Shown: piece after piece, positions 1 through 7,620 of the stretch
Layout: every line of letters begins with the position of its first letter
Numbering within the stretch: position 1 is the stretch's first letter
Assembly: GCF_020251205.1 (NCBI RefSeq)
Contig: NZ_JAIWYX010000003.1
Span: 1 to 64,000, forward strand
Length of the DNA: 64,000 nt
Direction of reading: 5' to 3'
Origin: Arthrobacter sp. M4
Lineage (GTDB): Bacteria > Actinomycetota > Actinomycetes > Actinomycetales > Micrococcaceae
Position numbers and translations under genes: made by a program
The notes under the pieces: model-generated
The model's input: only the letters and a program-made list of their open reading frames with translations
Databases searched by the model: none
What the model was told of the DNA's origin: nothing

Positions 1-25
1 AAATGAGCACCTTGTCCATTTCGAC

Positions 26-349
26 TCATCTCAACTCGAGGCTGTAAGTGCCAGTGGTGTCATTGATCCCGGTGATTCCAGCGTGTACTGCCCCGCCGGG
101 AGATTGTCTATTTGTTTGTCGCCTTGGTAGCAGTAGCCGGAAGCCGGGCTGGCGCCGGTGCTTGTGTTGATGATCCCGAACGGGGTAGCCAAGCCTTTCC
201 GCCGTCTCATTTACGTTTTGCGGCCATTGGGTCAGGAACGACCAAGGCATGTTCTCCTCGCCGAGGAAGTTCACCCGCATCCAAGGTGCCGATGCGTTCG
301 GGCGGCCCAGATAGACCCTCGCGAATGTCGGAGCGCTTGAGCCCGGCAT
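26..349 (-). pseudogene. frameshifted fragment of a secreted repeat protein
   Basis: Translated on the minus strand, the segment near 70-190 gives a coherent peptide (STGASPASGYCYQGDKQIDN followed by a LPAGQYTLE-like stretch) that matches the repeat unit of the fragment at 1468-1986, but it lies in a different frame from the surrounding open frame. The last 15 codons (ending SLELR, stop at 26-28) are again in the other frame. At least two small indels are therefore present. I see no start codon or signal peptide. The intact ancestor was probably an extracellular beta-rich repeat protein of unknown role. Sequencing error could mimic the frameshifts, but similar damage in the second fragment favours real decay. 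Confidence 0.5.
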
Positions 350-369
350 TGTGGTTTGGGCCGGAGGGA

Positions 370-1458
370 TTAGCCCTTTGATCTGACTGCTTCGGCCTGT
401 GCGGTTGTCATGAGCAAAGGTTCGATGGATCTGCGGGCCGCCTCAAGCGTCTCAGGCTCCGGAAGAGGCCCTTCAAACCAGGCCGGGAGGTCCGTGTGCT
501 CAAGGATGGTTGAAGCGGCACTGGCGGGTTCTGCCTTCCAAATGGGTGCCAACGGTGCGGGTAAATGGTGTCCGGGGCCGAGGAGTTGGACGCCGAAGGC
601 ATCCGGAACAAGGCTGTCCATCAGGGAGCGGCCGACGCTCGCGTACTTGAGGTGCGGCCGTTCGGGCCAGTCGTAGTTTTGGAAGACGTCCCAGAGGGCA
701 GTTCCCAGCCTGGATCGTTTAATGCAGCCGAACTCTGCCTGGTCCGCCAGGGACGCGAGGAGTTCTGTCAGGTCAGCGACCGCCGGTTCCCATCTGCGGT
801 CCGGATCCAGACGTCCGAAGTAGACGGTGCCGCGATCGCCGAACTCAACACTTCTGATCTCGTCCGGCCCCGTAACGCAGGCCAGTGAATCCAGATTGAT
901 AGGAGTCGATCCCGTGGCCAGAAGTGCCTTGCGCTGTTCCGCTGTGCATTTCACGTAGGACCATGCGGTGCCGACGTAGTGCGTGCCCGACGGCAGCTGA
1001 CACCATTCAAGAGCGGCATCGACGACGGCATCCATCACCTCAGGCGGGCTGGTACGTCTGGGAGAACGAACTGGGTCTGTTTCGCCGAGCAGGCAAACCC
1101 CGGCGATGAATCCGGACATGTCCAGATTCGGGGCGCCGACAAGCGGGTGCTCATCGGGAAGAGGCCGAAGGGCGCCGTGAATGCCCTGGGCTTCCAGGCC
1201 GGAGGCCAGTGCGGCAAGAAGTCCATGTGCTTCAGCCGCGGAGGCTATTCCATGGATCGCAACGACGGCTCCCAAAGGGCACGGGGCTACACCGCCTAGC
1301 CCCGTACCGGCGGCCGGCAGCTCCAGGGAAGCCCTAACGCGCTCCAGAGCCTCCACCGCCGCGGCTTCCGGCAGCTCGGACTCAAAATAGGCCCGAAGCA
1401 CACCGATCTTTGCCCAGGAACGCACGATGGGCTTGGCGAACAACCGTATAGATTCCAT
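370..1458 (-). CDS. hypothetical protein, 362 aa
   Basis: An uninterrupted frame of normal actinobacterial composition. It starts at an ATG only a few bases after the end of the upstream broken repeat gene, so the two were probably co-transcribed. I do not recognise the family. There is no signal peptide or membrane segment. An Ala/Leu-rich N-terminal third with a VVAIHG stretch is followed by a polar middle with WSYVKCT and VTGPDEIRSVEFG patterns, and a C-terminal half rich in Trp, Asp and Pro (WDVFQNYDWPERPHLKYASVG). That composition is typical of single-copy accessory cytoplasmic proteins such as immunity-type proteins. Its position between two fragments of one repeat-protein family suggests a cargo gene. 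Coding is fairly sure; function is unknown. Confidence 0.6.
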   Translation of the reverse strand: MESIRLFAKPIVRSWAKIGVLRAYFESELPEAAAVEALERVRASLELPAAGTGLGGVAPCPLGAVVAIHGIASAAEAHGLLAALASGLEAQGIHGALRPLPDEHPLVGAPNLDMSGFIAGVCLLGETDPVRSPRRTSPPEVMDAVVDAALEWCQLPSGTHYVGTAWSYVKCTAEQRKALLATGSTPINLDSLACVTGPDEIRSVEFGDRGTVYFGRLDPDRRWEPAVADLTELLASLADQAEFGCIKRSRLGTALWDVFQNYDWPERPHLKYASVGRSLMDSLVPDAFGVQLLGPGHHLPAPLAPIWKAEPASAASTILEHTDLPAWFEGPLPEPETLEAARRSIEPLLMTTAQAEAVRSKG

Positions 1459-1467
1459 AGCATCAGC

Positions 1468-1986
1468 TCAAATTGAACGAGTAGGGGCCGGAGCGTTGTT
1501 GGTACCGCTCCATTCCAGCACATAAGCACCGGCGGGCAGGTTGTCGATCTTTCTATTGCCGCTGTAGCAGTACCCCGTTGCCGGAACTGCGCCGATGGTG
1601 GTGTTTTTAAGCGTCCATTTCATGTAGGAGGGGCAGCCCTGGTCGGCGAGGAACACCGACTGACCCCCGGCCGGGACCGTGAAGCGGTACTGGTCATGGG
1701 CGCCGGTGGTTTCCAGGTTCACCGCACCGGCCGCCGGAACCCCGTTGGACAACGACACCGGCAAGGTGACATCGAAGGCATCGACCGTGACGGGCATGAG
1801 CTGGAAGGAATACGGGCCGGAGGCGTTGTTGGTCCCGGCCCATTCCAGCACATACTGGCCGGCGGGCAGGTTGTCGATTTCCTTGTTGCCGTTGTAGCAG
1901 TAGTCGCTGGCCGGGGTGGCGCCCGTGGTGGTGTTGGTCAGCGTCCATTTCATGTGCGAGGGACAGCCCTGGTCGGCGAGGAACAC
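1468..1986 (-). pseudogene. truncated secreted repeat protein (two repeat units)
   Basis: The 172-residue frame holds about one and a half copies of a ~100-aa unit: FLADQGCPS.MKWTL.NTT, then a Cys-Tyr loop (YCYNGNK or YCYSGNR), IDNLPAG.YVLEW.GTNN, then a PVTVDAFDVTLPV linker. It begins inside a repeat with no start, signal peptide or ribosome binding site; upstream sequence at 1987-2040 is unrelated. At the 3' end one base appears to be missing near 1490: the present frame ends APAPTRSI-stop, while restoring a base gives SGPYSFNLS-stop, which matches the sister repeat. So it is truncated at the 5' end and frameshifted near the 3' end. Two conserved Cys per unit suggest an exported, disulfide-containing beta domain. 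Confidence 0.6.
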
Positions 1987-2037
1987 CGCTTAGGGCTTCG
2001 GACCGAGACATCGCGCAAGCCCGACTTCCATTCAGAC

Positions 2038-2358
2038 TCACCAGGCGAAACTCCTGAACTCCCAGGTGTCATTGAGGCTTTGGCGGTTTGCCTCTGTGCC
2101 TGGAGGCATTACCGCCAACTGCTTCAAAGATGGATCCGCGGCAACCACATGCCAGATATGCGTTGCGATGCAGGCACCAGGAGCATTCTGGTCCCCTACG
2201 CCATCAGCAATTGCCCAACCCCCTTCAGGATCGTGGAGAACGTGGAGCGCCGTATGGCCTCCTTCAAGAACCGAAAGCATGACGACGGCACCCAGATCAG
2301 CCGGGAACTCATTACCAGGAAAAGGCCACGGCAAGTACCGGAACATTTCGCGAGCCAT
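2038..2358 (-). CDS. small conserved hypothetical protein, 106 aa
   Basis: A compact, uninterrupted frame with no signal peptide. It has a Trp-Pro-Phe-Pro N-terminal motif (LPWPFPGNEFPADLG) and a central region WAIADGVGDQNAPGACIATH that resembles small actinobacterial proteins of unknown function often found beside toxin/immunity genes. It lies head to head with the HEAT-like gene at 2437, with only 78 bp between them. No recognised catalytic motif. Role unknown; immunity-like from context only. Confidence 0.5.
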   Translation of the reverse strand: MAREMFRYLPWPFPGNEFPADLGAVVMLSVLEGGHTALHVLHDPEGGWAIADGVGDQNAPGACIATHIWHVVAADPSLKQLAVMPPGTEANRQSLNDTWEFRSFAW

Positions 2359-2436
2359 CCTCGTATCTTCTCACCCGCCCGTAAGCCGGTCCTCTGCTGA
2401 AACAGCGGTTTCTGTGCGCTTCGCGTATCTGGCGCC

Positions 2437-3045
2437 GTGGCCGGCTGTACTCTCAGACGTGTGGAGACTCCTTATCAGCCGAACCGCACAGGCTTCGATG
2501 CTTTGGACGAACTCGACCGGGTCGACTGGAGCCGGCTGGAGCACTGCTACGGAAGAGGCGTCGTTTTGCTGGGCGTCGATGGGGACGTGTCACTCGCCAT
2601 CGCAGGCGACGTATCGCGATCGTTGGCTGCGCTTCGATCTGATCCATCCAGGGCAATCAATGATGGGCTTTACTCCAACATCTGCCACCAGGGCACGGTA
2701 TATCAAGCAACGGCCTATGCGGTGCCCTTCATCGCAGCTGTCGCGGCCGGCAATGTTCCGGACGGGATCCGCGTCCCTCTGCTAGCGCTCCTGGGTGACA
2801 TCTCGATCGGAGGGAGCTATATGGCTCCCGATGGGTCTCGTGCGGGCGCCCTCGGAGACCACATAGACGCCCTCGTCACGGAATCGCTTGCCACTTCGAT
2901 GAAACGCCTCTCAACGATCCAAACGCCAAGGCTCGTGGCGCTGATCCAAGCTATCCAATCGCTTCTTGTTCAATCGACCGACCAGCGCCGCGATGCCGTC
3001 GAGTCCGCCATCGACGTTGCACTTACGCCGCCCGCCCCACCCTAG
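2437..3045 (+). CDS. HEAT-repeat-like protein, 202 aa
   Basis: The N-terminal half has the pattern LDELDRVDWSRLEHCYGRG, then a NICHQGTVYQATAYAVPFIA stretch. This is characteristic of a common actinobacterial family of alpha-helical HEAT-like proteins that often occur as orphan or immunity-type genes. The C-terminal half is helical without obvious motifs. The open frame starts with GTG at 2437 without a clear Shine-Dalgarno sequence, so the true start could be a little different. No signal peptide. Likely cytoplasmic protein-protein interaction role; partner unknown. Confidence 0.6.
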   Translation: MAGCTLRRVETPYQPNRTGFDALDELDRVDWSRLEHCYGRGVVLLGVDGDVSLAIAGDVSRSLAALRSDPSRAINDGLYSNICHQGTVYQATAYAVPFIAAVAAGNVPDGIRVPLLALLGDISIGGSYMAPDGSRAGALGDHIDALVTESLATSMKRLSTIQTPRLVALIQAIQSLLVQSTDQRRDAVESAIDVALTPPAPP

Positions 3046-3612
3046 GACAGTGCCCGGCTGCCGGCCCTTAACCGGACGTTGACAAGAGCTGCGTACCGGG
3101 CCCAGTCTGAGCCGGAATGATGTCACCCTCAATTCGACGGGGTGACGGCGAACCGTTCACTGTTGGTGGAAGGTATGCATGGAACTTCTCACAGCGTAAC
3201 TCGGCAACGATGCGCTCGACCCCCTGATGACATATCCCGACGACTGGGTTGACCGCCACCTCGCCGACCAGCCGCAGCCGGGCATTCTTCAAGCAGTGGG
3301 GTCCGGCCCTCGCCACCAAGTTCATCAGCTTTGCCACCAAGGCGTCCCCGGCCGTGGACACCACCCCGACCATTGTCCCTGCCCCGGGCCGGGCGTACGA
3401 TGGGGCGCGTCCGGGTCCATCCGAATCGCTACGCTGCGCGGAGACCGGCTGGGGGTACACCGCATCCTGCCCCGTACGGGCGCCATCAGTTACCCCGCCT
3501 CGGCGAGCCCGGCCGCCAGCGCCGGACACCGCACGCCACCGCGCCAGCACCACTCAGGAGCGCGCAGGTCAGTTCCCGCCGAGGCAAGCCTTCTGAGGAA
3601 GGAGACCGCAAA
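3046..3612. other. 567-bp stretch without a convincing gene
   Basis: Open frames here overlap in conflicting directions. A minus-strand frame at 3068-3553 contains a plausible peptide (ARLRLVGEVAVNPVVG) but lacks a ribosome binding site and most of it is low-complexity Arg/Gly/Ala, so I treat it as a remnant at best. Only the last ~20 bp matter for annotation: they carry the AGGAAGGAGA ribosome binding site of the next gene. Confidence 0.4.
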
Positions 3613-4065
3613 ATGCCCGTCACCGACGAGAGCATTGTCATCCCTGTACCCCCGGAGGAAGTCTTCGACTACCTCAATGACCCCACGCACCTGCCCGAGT
3701 ATGACGCCACTGTCCTGACCAGCGAACTCCAAGGTGACGGTCCCGTGCAGGTCGGGTCACGGTTCAAGGGCAAGAGCAAGATCCTCGGCCGGACGTTTGA
3801 CTGGGTGGTCGAGGTGACCGAGGACGAGCGCCCCACGAAGCAGGCCATCAAGTCCGTGGAGGGGAAGATCGACTTCACCGGCACCTTCACCATGACCCCC
3901 GAGACCGGTGGGACCCGGCTGGAATACCGCCTCGAATCGGGCGCGGGCCTCGGCGGAGTGTTCGGCCGCATCGCCGATGCGCTCGTGAACAAGGCGTACG
4001 CACGGCAGGTGCGCGCCAACCTCGCCACCCTGTCCGAGATTCTCACCGAGCACCGGGAAGGGTAG
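3613..4065 (+). CDS. SRPBCC family protein
   Basis: A 150-aa protein of the START/Bet v 1-like ligand-binding fold. Visible hallmarks are the N-terminal strand (ESIVIPVPPEEVFDYLNDP), a central region following proline and glycine turns (FKGKSKILGRTFDWVVEVT) and the long C-terminal helix (ALVNKAYARQVRANLATL). The start at 3613 is preferred over the longer upstream frame because of the strong AGGAAGGAGA sequence just upstream and because family members begin here. Eleven bases separate it from the next gene, so they are likely co-transcribed. Such proteins bind hydrophobic small molecules; the ligand cannot be read from the sequence. Confidence 0.85.
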   Translation: MPVTDESIVIPVPPEEVFDYLNDPTHLPEYDATVLTSELQGDGPVQVGSRFKGKSKILGRTFDWVVEVTEDERPTKQAIKSVEGKIDFTGTFTMTPETGGTRLEYRLESGAGLGGVFGRIADALVNKAYARQVRANLATLSEILTEHREG

Positions 4066-4076
4066 AGGCGGTCATA

Positions 4077-4721
4077 ATGTCCAGTACCAGCAACCAGCAC
4101 ACGAGCACGAGGCCTGCGGTCCTTGCGGCCTTGGGTGGCTCAGCGGCTGTCCTCGGCGGGCTGCTCGGCGCCGCGGCGGCGTACATGGAGTCCCTCGCCC
4201 CCGGAGGGTGCGTGGGGAACTACTGCAGCGGCGGATACAGGGAGACCACGCCGCAGGTCGCCGCGTTGGCCCTCTCATCGATCCTTCTCGCCGCGATCGG
4301 CATCCTCGGACTGGCGGTCCTGGCGAGGGCAAGGGGGCGGCGCTACTGGATGGCGCTCACTGCTGCAGGTCTGGTAGCGGCCGGACTCCTGTCTCTGACC
4401 GCGTACAGCGTCTTTATGGCGGGGACCACGAACGAGTCGTGGGGATGGTGGGCCTTCGGATACACGGGTTTCTTGGCTATGTGGGCTGGCCTCGTGTTCG
4501 GCAGCATCCACACCCTCGTCGCCCGGGTCGTGCCGAGGTGGGTAGGGATCGCGGCAATCGTGGCAAGCGCCGTCCTCCCCTTCTTCAACACGGAGACCGC
4601 CGCCGTCCTCGTCGCCGTGCCAGCCGCGCTGGCGTGGGCCCTCGTCGGCGGCTTCGTGGTGCGGGAAGCACTGGGCGATCTCGACATTGGACACAGGCAC
4701 GCCCCCGCACTCGGCGCCTGA
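4077..4721 (+). CDS. integral membrane protein, 214 aa
   Basis: Predicted membrane protein with about six hydrophobic segments (roughly residues 13-35, 62-82, 92-112, 120-145, 150-170 and 177-195). A short extracytoplasmic loop between the first two contains a Cys pair (CVGNYCSGG) that could form a disulfide. Start ATG at 4077 follows the SRPBCC gene closely. No transporter or enzyme signature recognised. Role unknown; the pairing with a lipid/ligand-binding SRPBCC protein is the only clue. Confidence 0.65.
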   Translation: MSSTSNQHTSTRPAVLAALGGSAAVLGGLLGAAAAYMESLAPGGCVGNYCSGGYRETTPQVAALALSSILLAAIGILGLAVLARARGRRYWMALTAAGLVAAGLLSLTAYSVFMAGTTNESWGWWAFGYTGFLAMWAGLVFGSIHTLVARVVPRWVGIAAIVASAVLPFFNTETAAVLVAVPAALAWALVGGFVVREALGDLDIGHRHAPALGA

Positions 4722-4741
4722 ACCCAGGAACGGAACCTGCC

Positions 4742-4984
4742 ATGGAAGTTCCAACTGGAAACCCAGCCAACCAGGTGCTCGGCCCGCGGCCAAGGATTCC
4801 GGCGCGCTTGCAAACACCCATAGGGATAGAGGGCAGCATTAACGGTCGGCACCAGAAGTCCTTCCAAGGCGACGCGTCACATATTCCCAAACGAACGATC
4901 GCTGTCCGAAACGCCGATGGATCTGTGGTGCTATGGGGTGTCACGAAGGAGAAGAACGGCTTCAGCATCTCTTTGGCAAGCTAG
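4742..4984 (+). CDS. small hypothetical protein, 80 aa
   Basis: A short frame starting at an ATG 20 bp after the membrane-protein gene, with AGGAACGG upstream as a weak ribosome binding site. The C-terminal part (IAVRNADGSVVLWGVTKEKN) reads like a folded beta-rich domain rather than a shadow frame. There is no membrane segment. It could be the third gene of the 3613-4984 unit. Family not recognised. Confidence 0.4.
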   Translation: MEVPTGNPANQVLGPRPRIPARLQTPIGIEGSINGRHQKSFQGDASHIPKRTIAVRNADGSVVLWGVTKEKNGFSISLAS

Positions 4985-4985
4985 T

Positions 4986-6672
4986 TCACTCGTCCACAAG
5001 ATGGGGGAACTTCTGGCCTGCGCCGAGATCCGAAATGTTGCGGTGAAGAGTCAACAAGTAGCAGGAGCGCTTGGGGGATGCGTTGGCCGCGAGGGCCAGT
5101 TTGAATTCGATTGAGCTGGGGTAGATGGCTAGGGCTTTCCGTGCCCATGCCACCGCACGCTGTCCGGCCGGAGCGTTTCCTTCGGCTGCGGCTGCAGCAA
5201 ACGCCTGCGCAGCAAGCATGGCCGTGTCTGCGTCCACGGACTCATTGCAGCGGCGGTAGAGAATTGCTGATCGGCCTGAGGGATTCGTCCTTTCGCGACG
5301 AGGTCTGTGCCGGCTTTCATCGGCCATTCCGCGGCCGCTGCGGGAACTGCTTGAATCAAAGCAACGACGACGGTGGCAGTGGCGGCCGCGCGTATCGCTT
5401 GGCTGCGCGCTGTGCGTCCTTGAGCGGCACGCGTGGTTCGTTGCCTCCCAGAGGACTGTGCTGGGCGGCGTTCGCGGCCGAGGAGTCCTCCCATGAGGAA
5501 GAACGCGAGTGGGGCCGTGCCGGGAGACGTGAAGGCTGTCATGAGCGCCACCCCGTACGCACAGGCAGCAGCCAAGAAGGACAGCCTGCTTTCACGGTCC
5601 AGGCGATCCTGGGAGTTCTTGAGATTACGGACCCCAAGGATGAGAACCGCTGCCACGCAGGCTAAGACAGGCAAAGCAATGAGCAATCCCCCCATCGTCG
5701 CCATCTGCAGAATCCACATGTGGGGCGCATTTGGCGGAAAGTCGGTGCCTACTTGAGTTGCCCACACCGAATCGTGGTACGCGGGCAGAAGGTCAACAAA
5801 ACCTACTGGGCCCCACGCCACTTAGGGCGTGCTCCTGGAAAAGAGCCCAGCTCTCCGACCACAAGAGCAACCGTCCCTCAACAGTTGAAAGAGTCATAAG
5901 CCGTGCCCTACTGGCTGGCACGATCAGGGGTACGGCAACAGCGGCGACCGCTATTAGGGAGCCAGCCATAATGACCTTGCGCGGATTTGGCAGCCAAGGA
6001 ACAAGGATCACGAACACAGGATAATCAGCGCGACCAGTCCTGCGGCGTAGGCGGCCCGAGATCCTGACACGGCGGTGGTGAGGGCGGCCGCGATGGTGCC
6101 TGCAGTGAGGTAGCAAGTTCCGAAGACGCAGGGACAGGCAACAGCAGGATTGTGAAAAGCAGAACACCGACAATTCCCTGGTCTGTGGCATTGCCGAGCA
6201 GCCCTCCAGGACGGTCGAACGGTCCGCCGCCGAGGGGACGCATTCCCACGAACTCGAGGAGAGCGGGAATGATAAGAACTATGGAGGCGACGGCCCACTG
6301 GACCAGCGTCCGGCTGTTCTCTCGGGATGTAAGAATCTTCGCCCCAGCCCACAGGCACCCCAAATAGGCCGCGAGCGCGACAATCCTCTCATAACGAGGC
6401 CAACGCCCTGCTAGCGAAACAAAGGAATCCGGTCCGAGCAAAGATGCCGGAGCGAATGCACCGCCCGTAAGAAGCAGCACTTGCATCACTGTTGGTAAGC
6501 GCCCACTGACCTTGGCCCAGATGGCGGTGCCACAAGCCAGCAGCGCGAAAACGAGTTTGACCCACGCAAACCGAAAAAGACCTCCCGGCAAGAATGCGCA
6601 CGCAGAAACAAGCACAAACGCGATGAGCCATGTTCCGGATACCGAACGGGCAACGACCGACTGACCACGCAT
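4986..6672 (-). pseudogene. O-antigen ligase/polymerase-like protein, multiply frameshifted
   Basis: Successive minus-strand frames assemble into one Wzy/WaaL-type membrane protein. Order: N-terminal hydrophobic segments with PGGLLGNATDQG (6672 to about 6140); VSGSRAAYAAGLVALIIL in a second frame; VFVILVPWLPN and ALSGVGPSRF in a third (to about 5823); then VDLLPAYHDSVWATQVG, PPNAPHMWILQMA and further membrane segments in a fourth (to about 5230); then an Ala-rich tail resembling TPR helices (AVAWARKALAIYPSS) ending at 4986. The GxGPxxF and PxNxPHxxxLQ patterns are typical of the periplasmic-loop region of this family. At least four frame changes make a working protein unlikely. In the parent it would join sugar repeat units in the membrane; no other polysaccharide genes are near. 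Confidence 0.75.
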
Positions 6673-6937
6673 TAGATCCGAGTTCCCCAGGATGATTCAG
6701 GATAAACGCCCTCAGCGTCAACCTTATCCCGGCATGAGATTGTCCCTGCGCATGGAATCAAGGGTGGAGATGATGTCGCTCTTCGACAGTTTATGTCCGA
6801 GCGCCTCGTAGGTGGCACGAAATATTTATGCATTTTCGCCAAGGTTGTCGACACGGGCTATAGGCTCTGGTCCAGGTGGGGGGGCACCTGGCCTTCTGCC
6901 GTTTTCGCGTCCTAACGACCGGAGGTTCAACAAACTC

Positions 6938-7477
6938 ATGAGAGTTCTTAGACCACGGGCGCTGCATCTTGTGCCCATAATTTCTGTATTACTCGCTGCT
7001 CTTTTAGTCCCGCTCGGAGCCGGCCCGGCCGCTGCAGCAAATACCGCATCAATTAGCGGCAAGATCACAGTACCGGCAGGTGAGGATGTCACCAAAGTCC
7101 GAGTATCACTGCGCGGCTGCACCAACGGCGAATGCATTGACCGCTCGGGCAACCCAGGAGGAGACAGTTCGTATTCTTTTACCGCGCTTCCTGCCAGTAA
7201 CTCCGCAGGCCTGAATGGGGTCCCAGCCAACGCCGCAGGCATCTGGGCGAACCTGACCGTCACCGAACCCTACTCCTTCGTCTACCTCACCGGGTACGCC
7301 TCCGGATCGGCCAAACCGAAATCCTCCAACGTCAATTACGCTGGGGGACAAACGGTACCGAACCTGGCCTACCTGCCCATCGGACCTGACGGCAAGGTCA
7401 CCATTGCCAACACCGAATCAGGATCCGGATCCACCACCCAAATCATCGCCGATGTCTCCGGCTACACCCTCAAATAG
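6938..7477 (+). CDS. short secreted repeat protein, internal-deletion paralogue
   Basis: A 179-aa protein. A Sec signal peptide (hydrophobic residues ~12-28, then AGPAAAA) is followed by the start of a carboxypeptidase-regulatory-like beta domain (ASISGKITVPAGEDVTKVRV). This runs abruptly into the second half of the C-terminal repeat found in the next gene (VPANAAGIWANLTVTEP to IIADVSGYTLK). The junction around residue 83 joins the middle of one domain to the middle of another, as expected from a deletion inside a larger gene. The start at 6938 is chosen for the signal peptide and a GGAGG sequence upstream. It may still be exported but is unlikely to fold like its full-length paralogue. Confidence 0.7.
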   Translation: MRVLRPRALHLVPIISVLLAALLVPLGAGPAAAANTASISGKITVPAGEDVTKVRVSLRGCTNGECIDRSGNPGGDSSYSFTALPASNSAGLNGVPANAAGIWANLTVTEPYSFVYLTGYASGSAKPKSSNVNYAGGQTVPNLAYLPIGPDGKVTIANTESGSGSTTQIIADVSGYTLK

Positions 7478-7499
7478 TTCAGTAAATCCACCAGCGACA

Positions 7500-7533
7500 G
7501 GCCCGGGCTCTCACCAAACGTGGAGCCCGGGCC
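7500..7533 (+). terminator. GC-rich hairpin after the short secreted protein
   Basis: An 11-bp perfect stem (GGCCCGGGCTC at 7500-7510 pairing with 7523-7533) with a 12-base loop lies 23 bp after the stop codon. No strong T run follows, but position and stability fit an intrinsic terminator of the high-GC type. Confidence 0.6.
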
Positions 7534-7620
7534 CTCATCTGTTCCTGGTGGACAGTGCCAATGAGGCTGCTCAGCGAACAGCCGCATTTCAAGAAAACTA
7601 ATGTCAATTAGGAGCAAGTC

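Noticed and set aside
3068..3553. Minus-strand frame of 161 codons with a partly protein-like middle
   Set aside because: No ribosome binding site, low-complexity ends and overlap with equally long plus-strand frames; not enough to call a gene.
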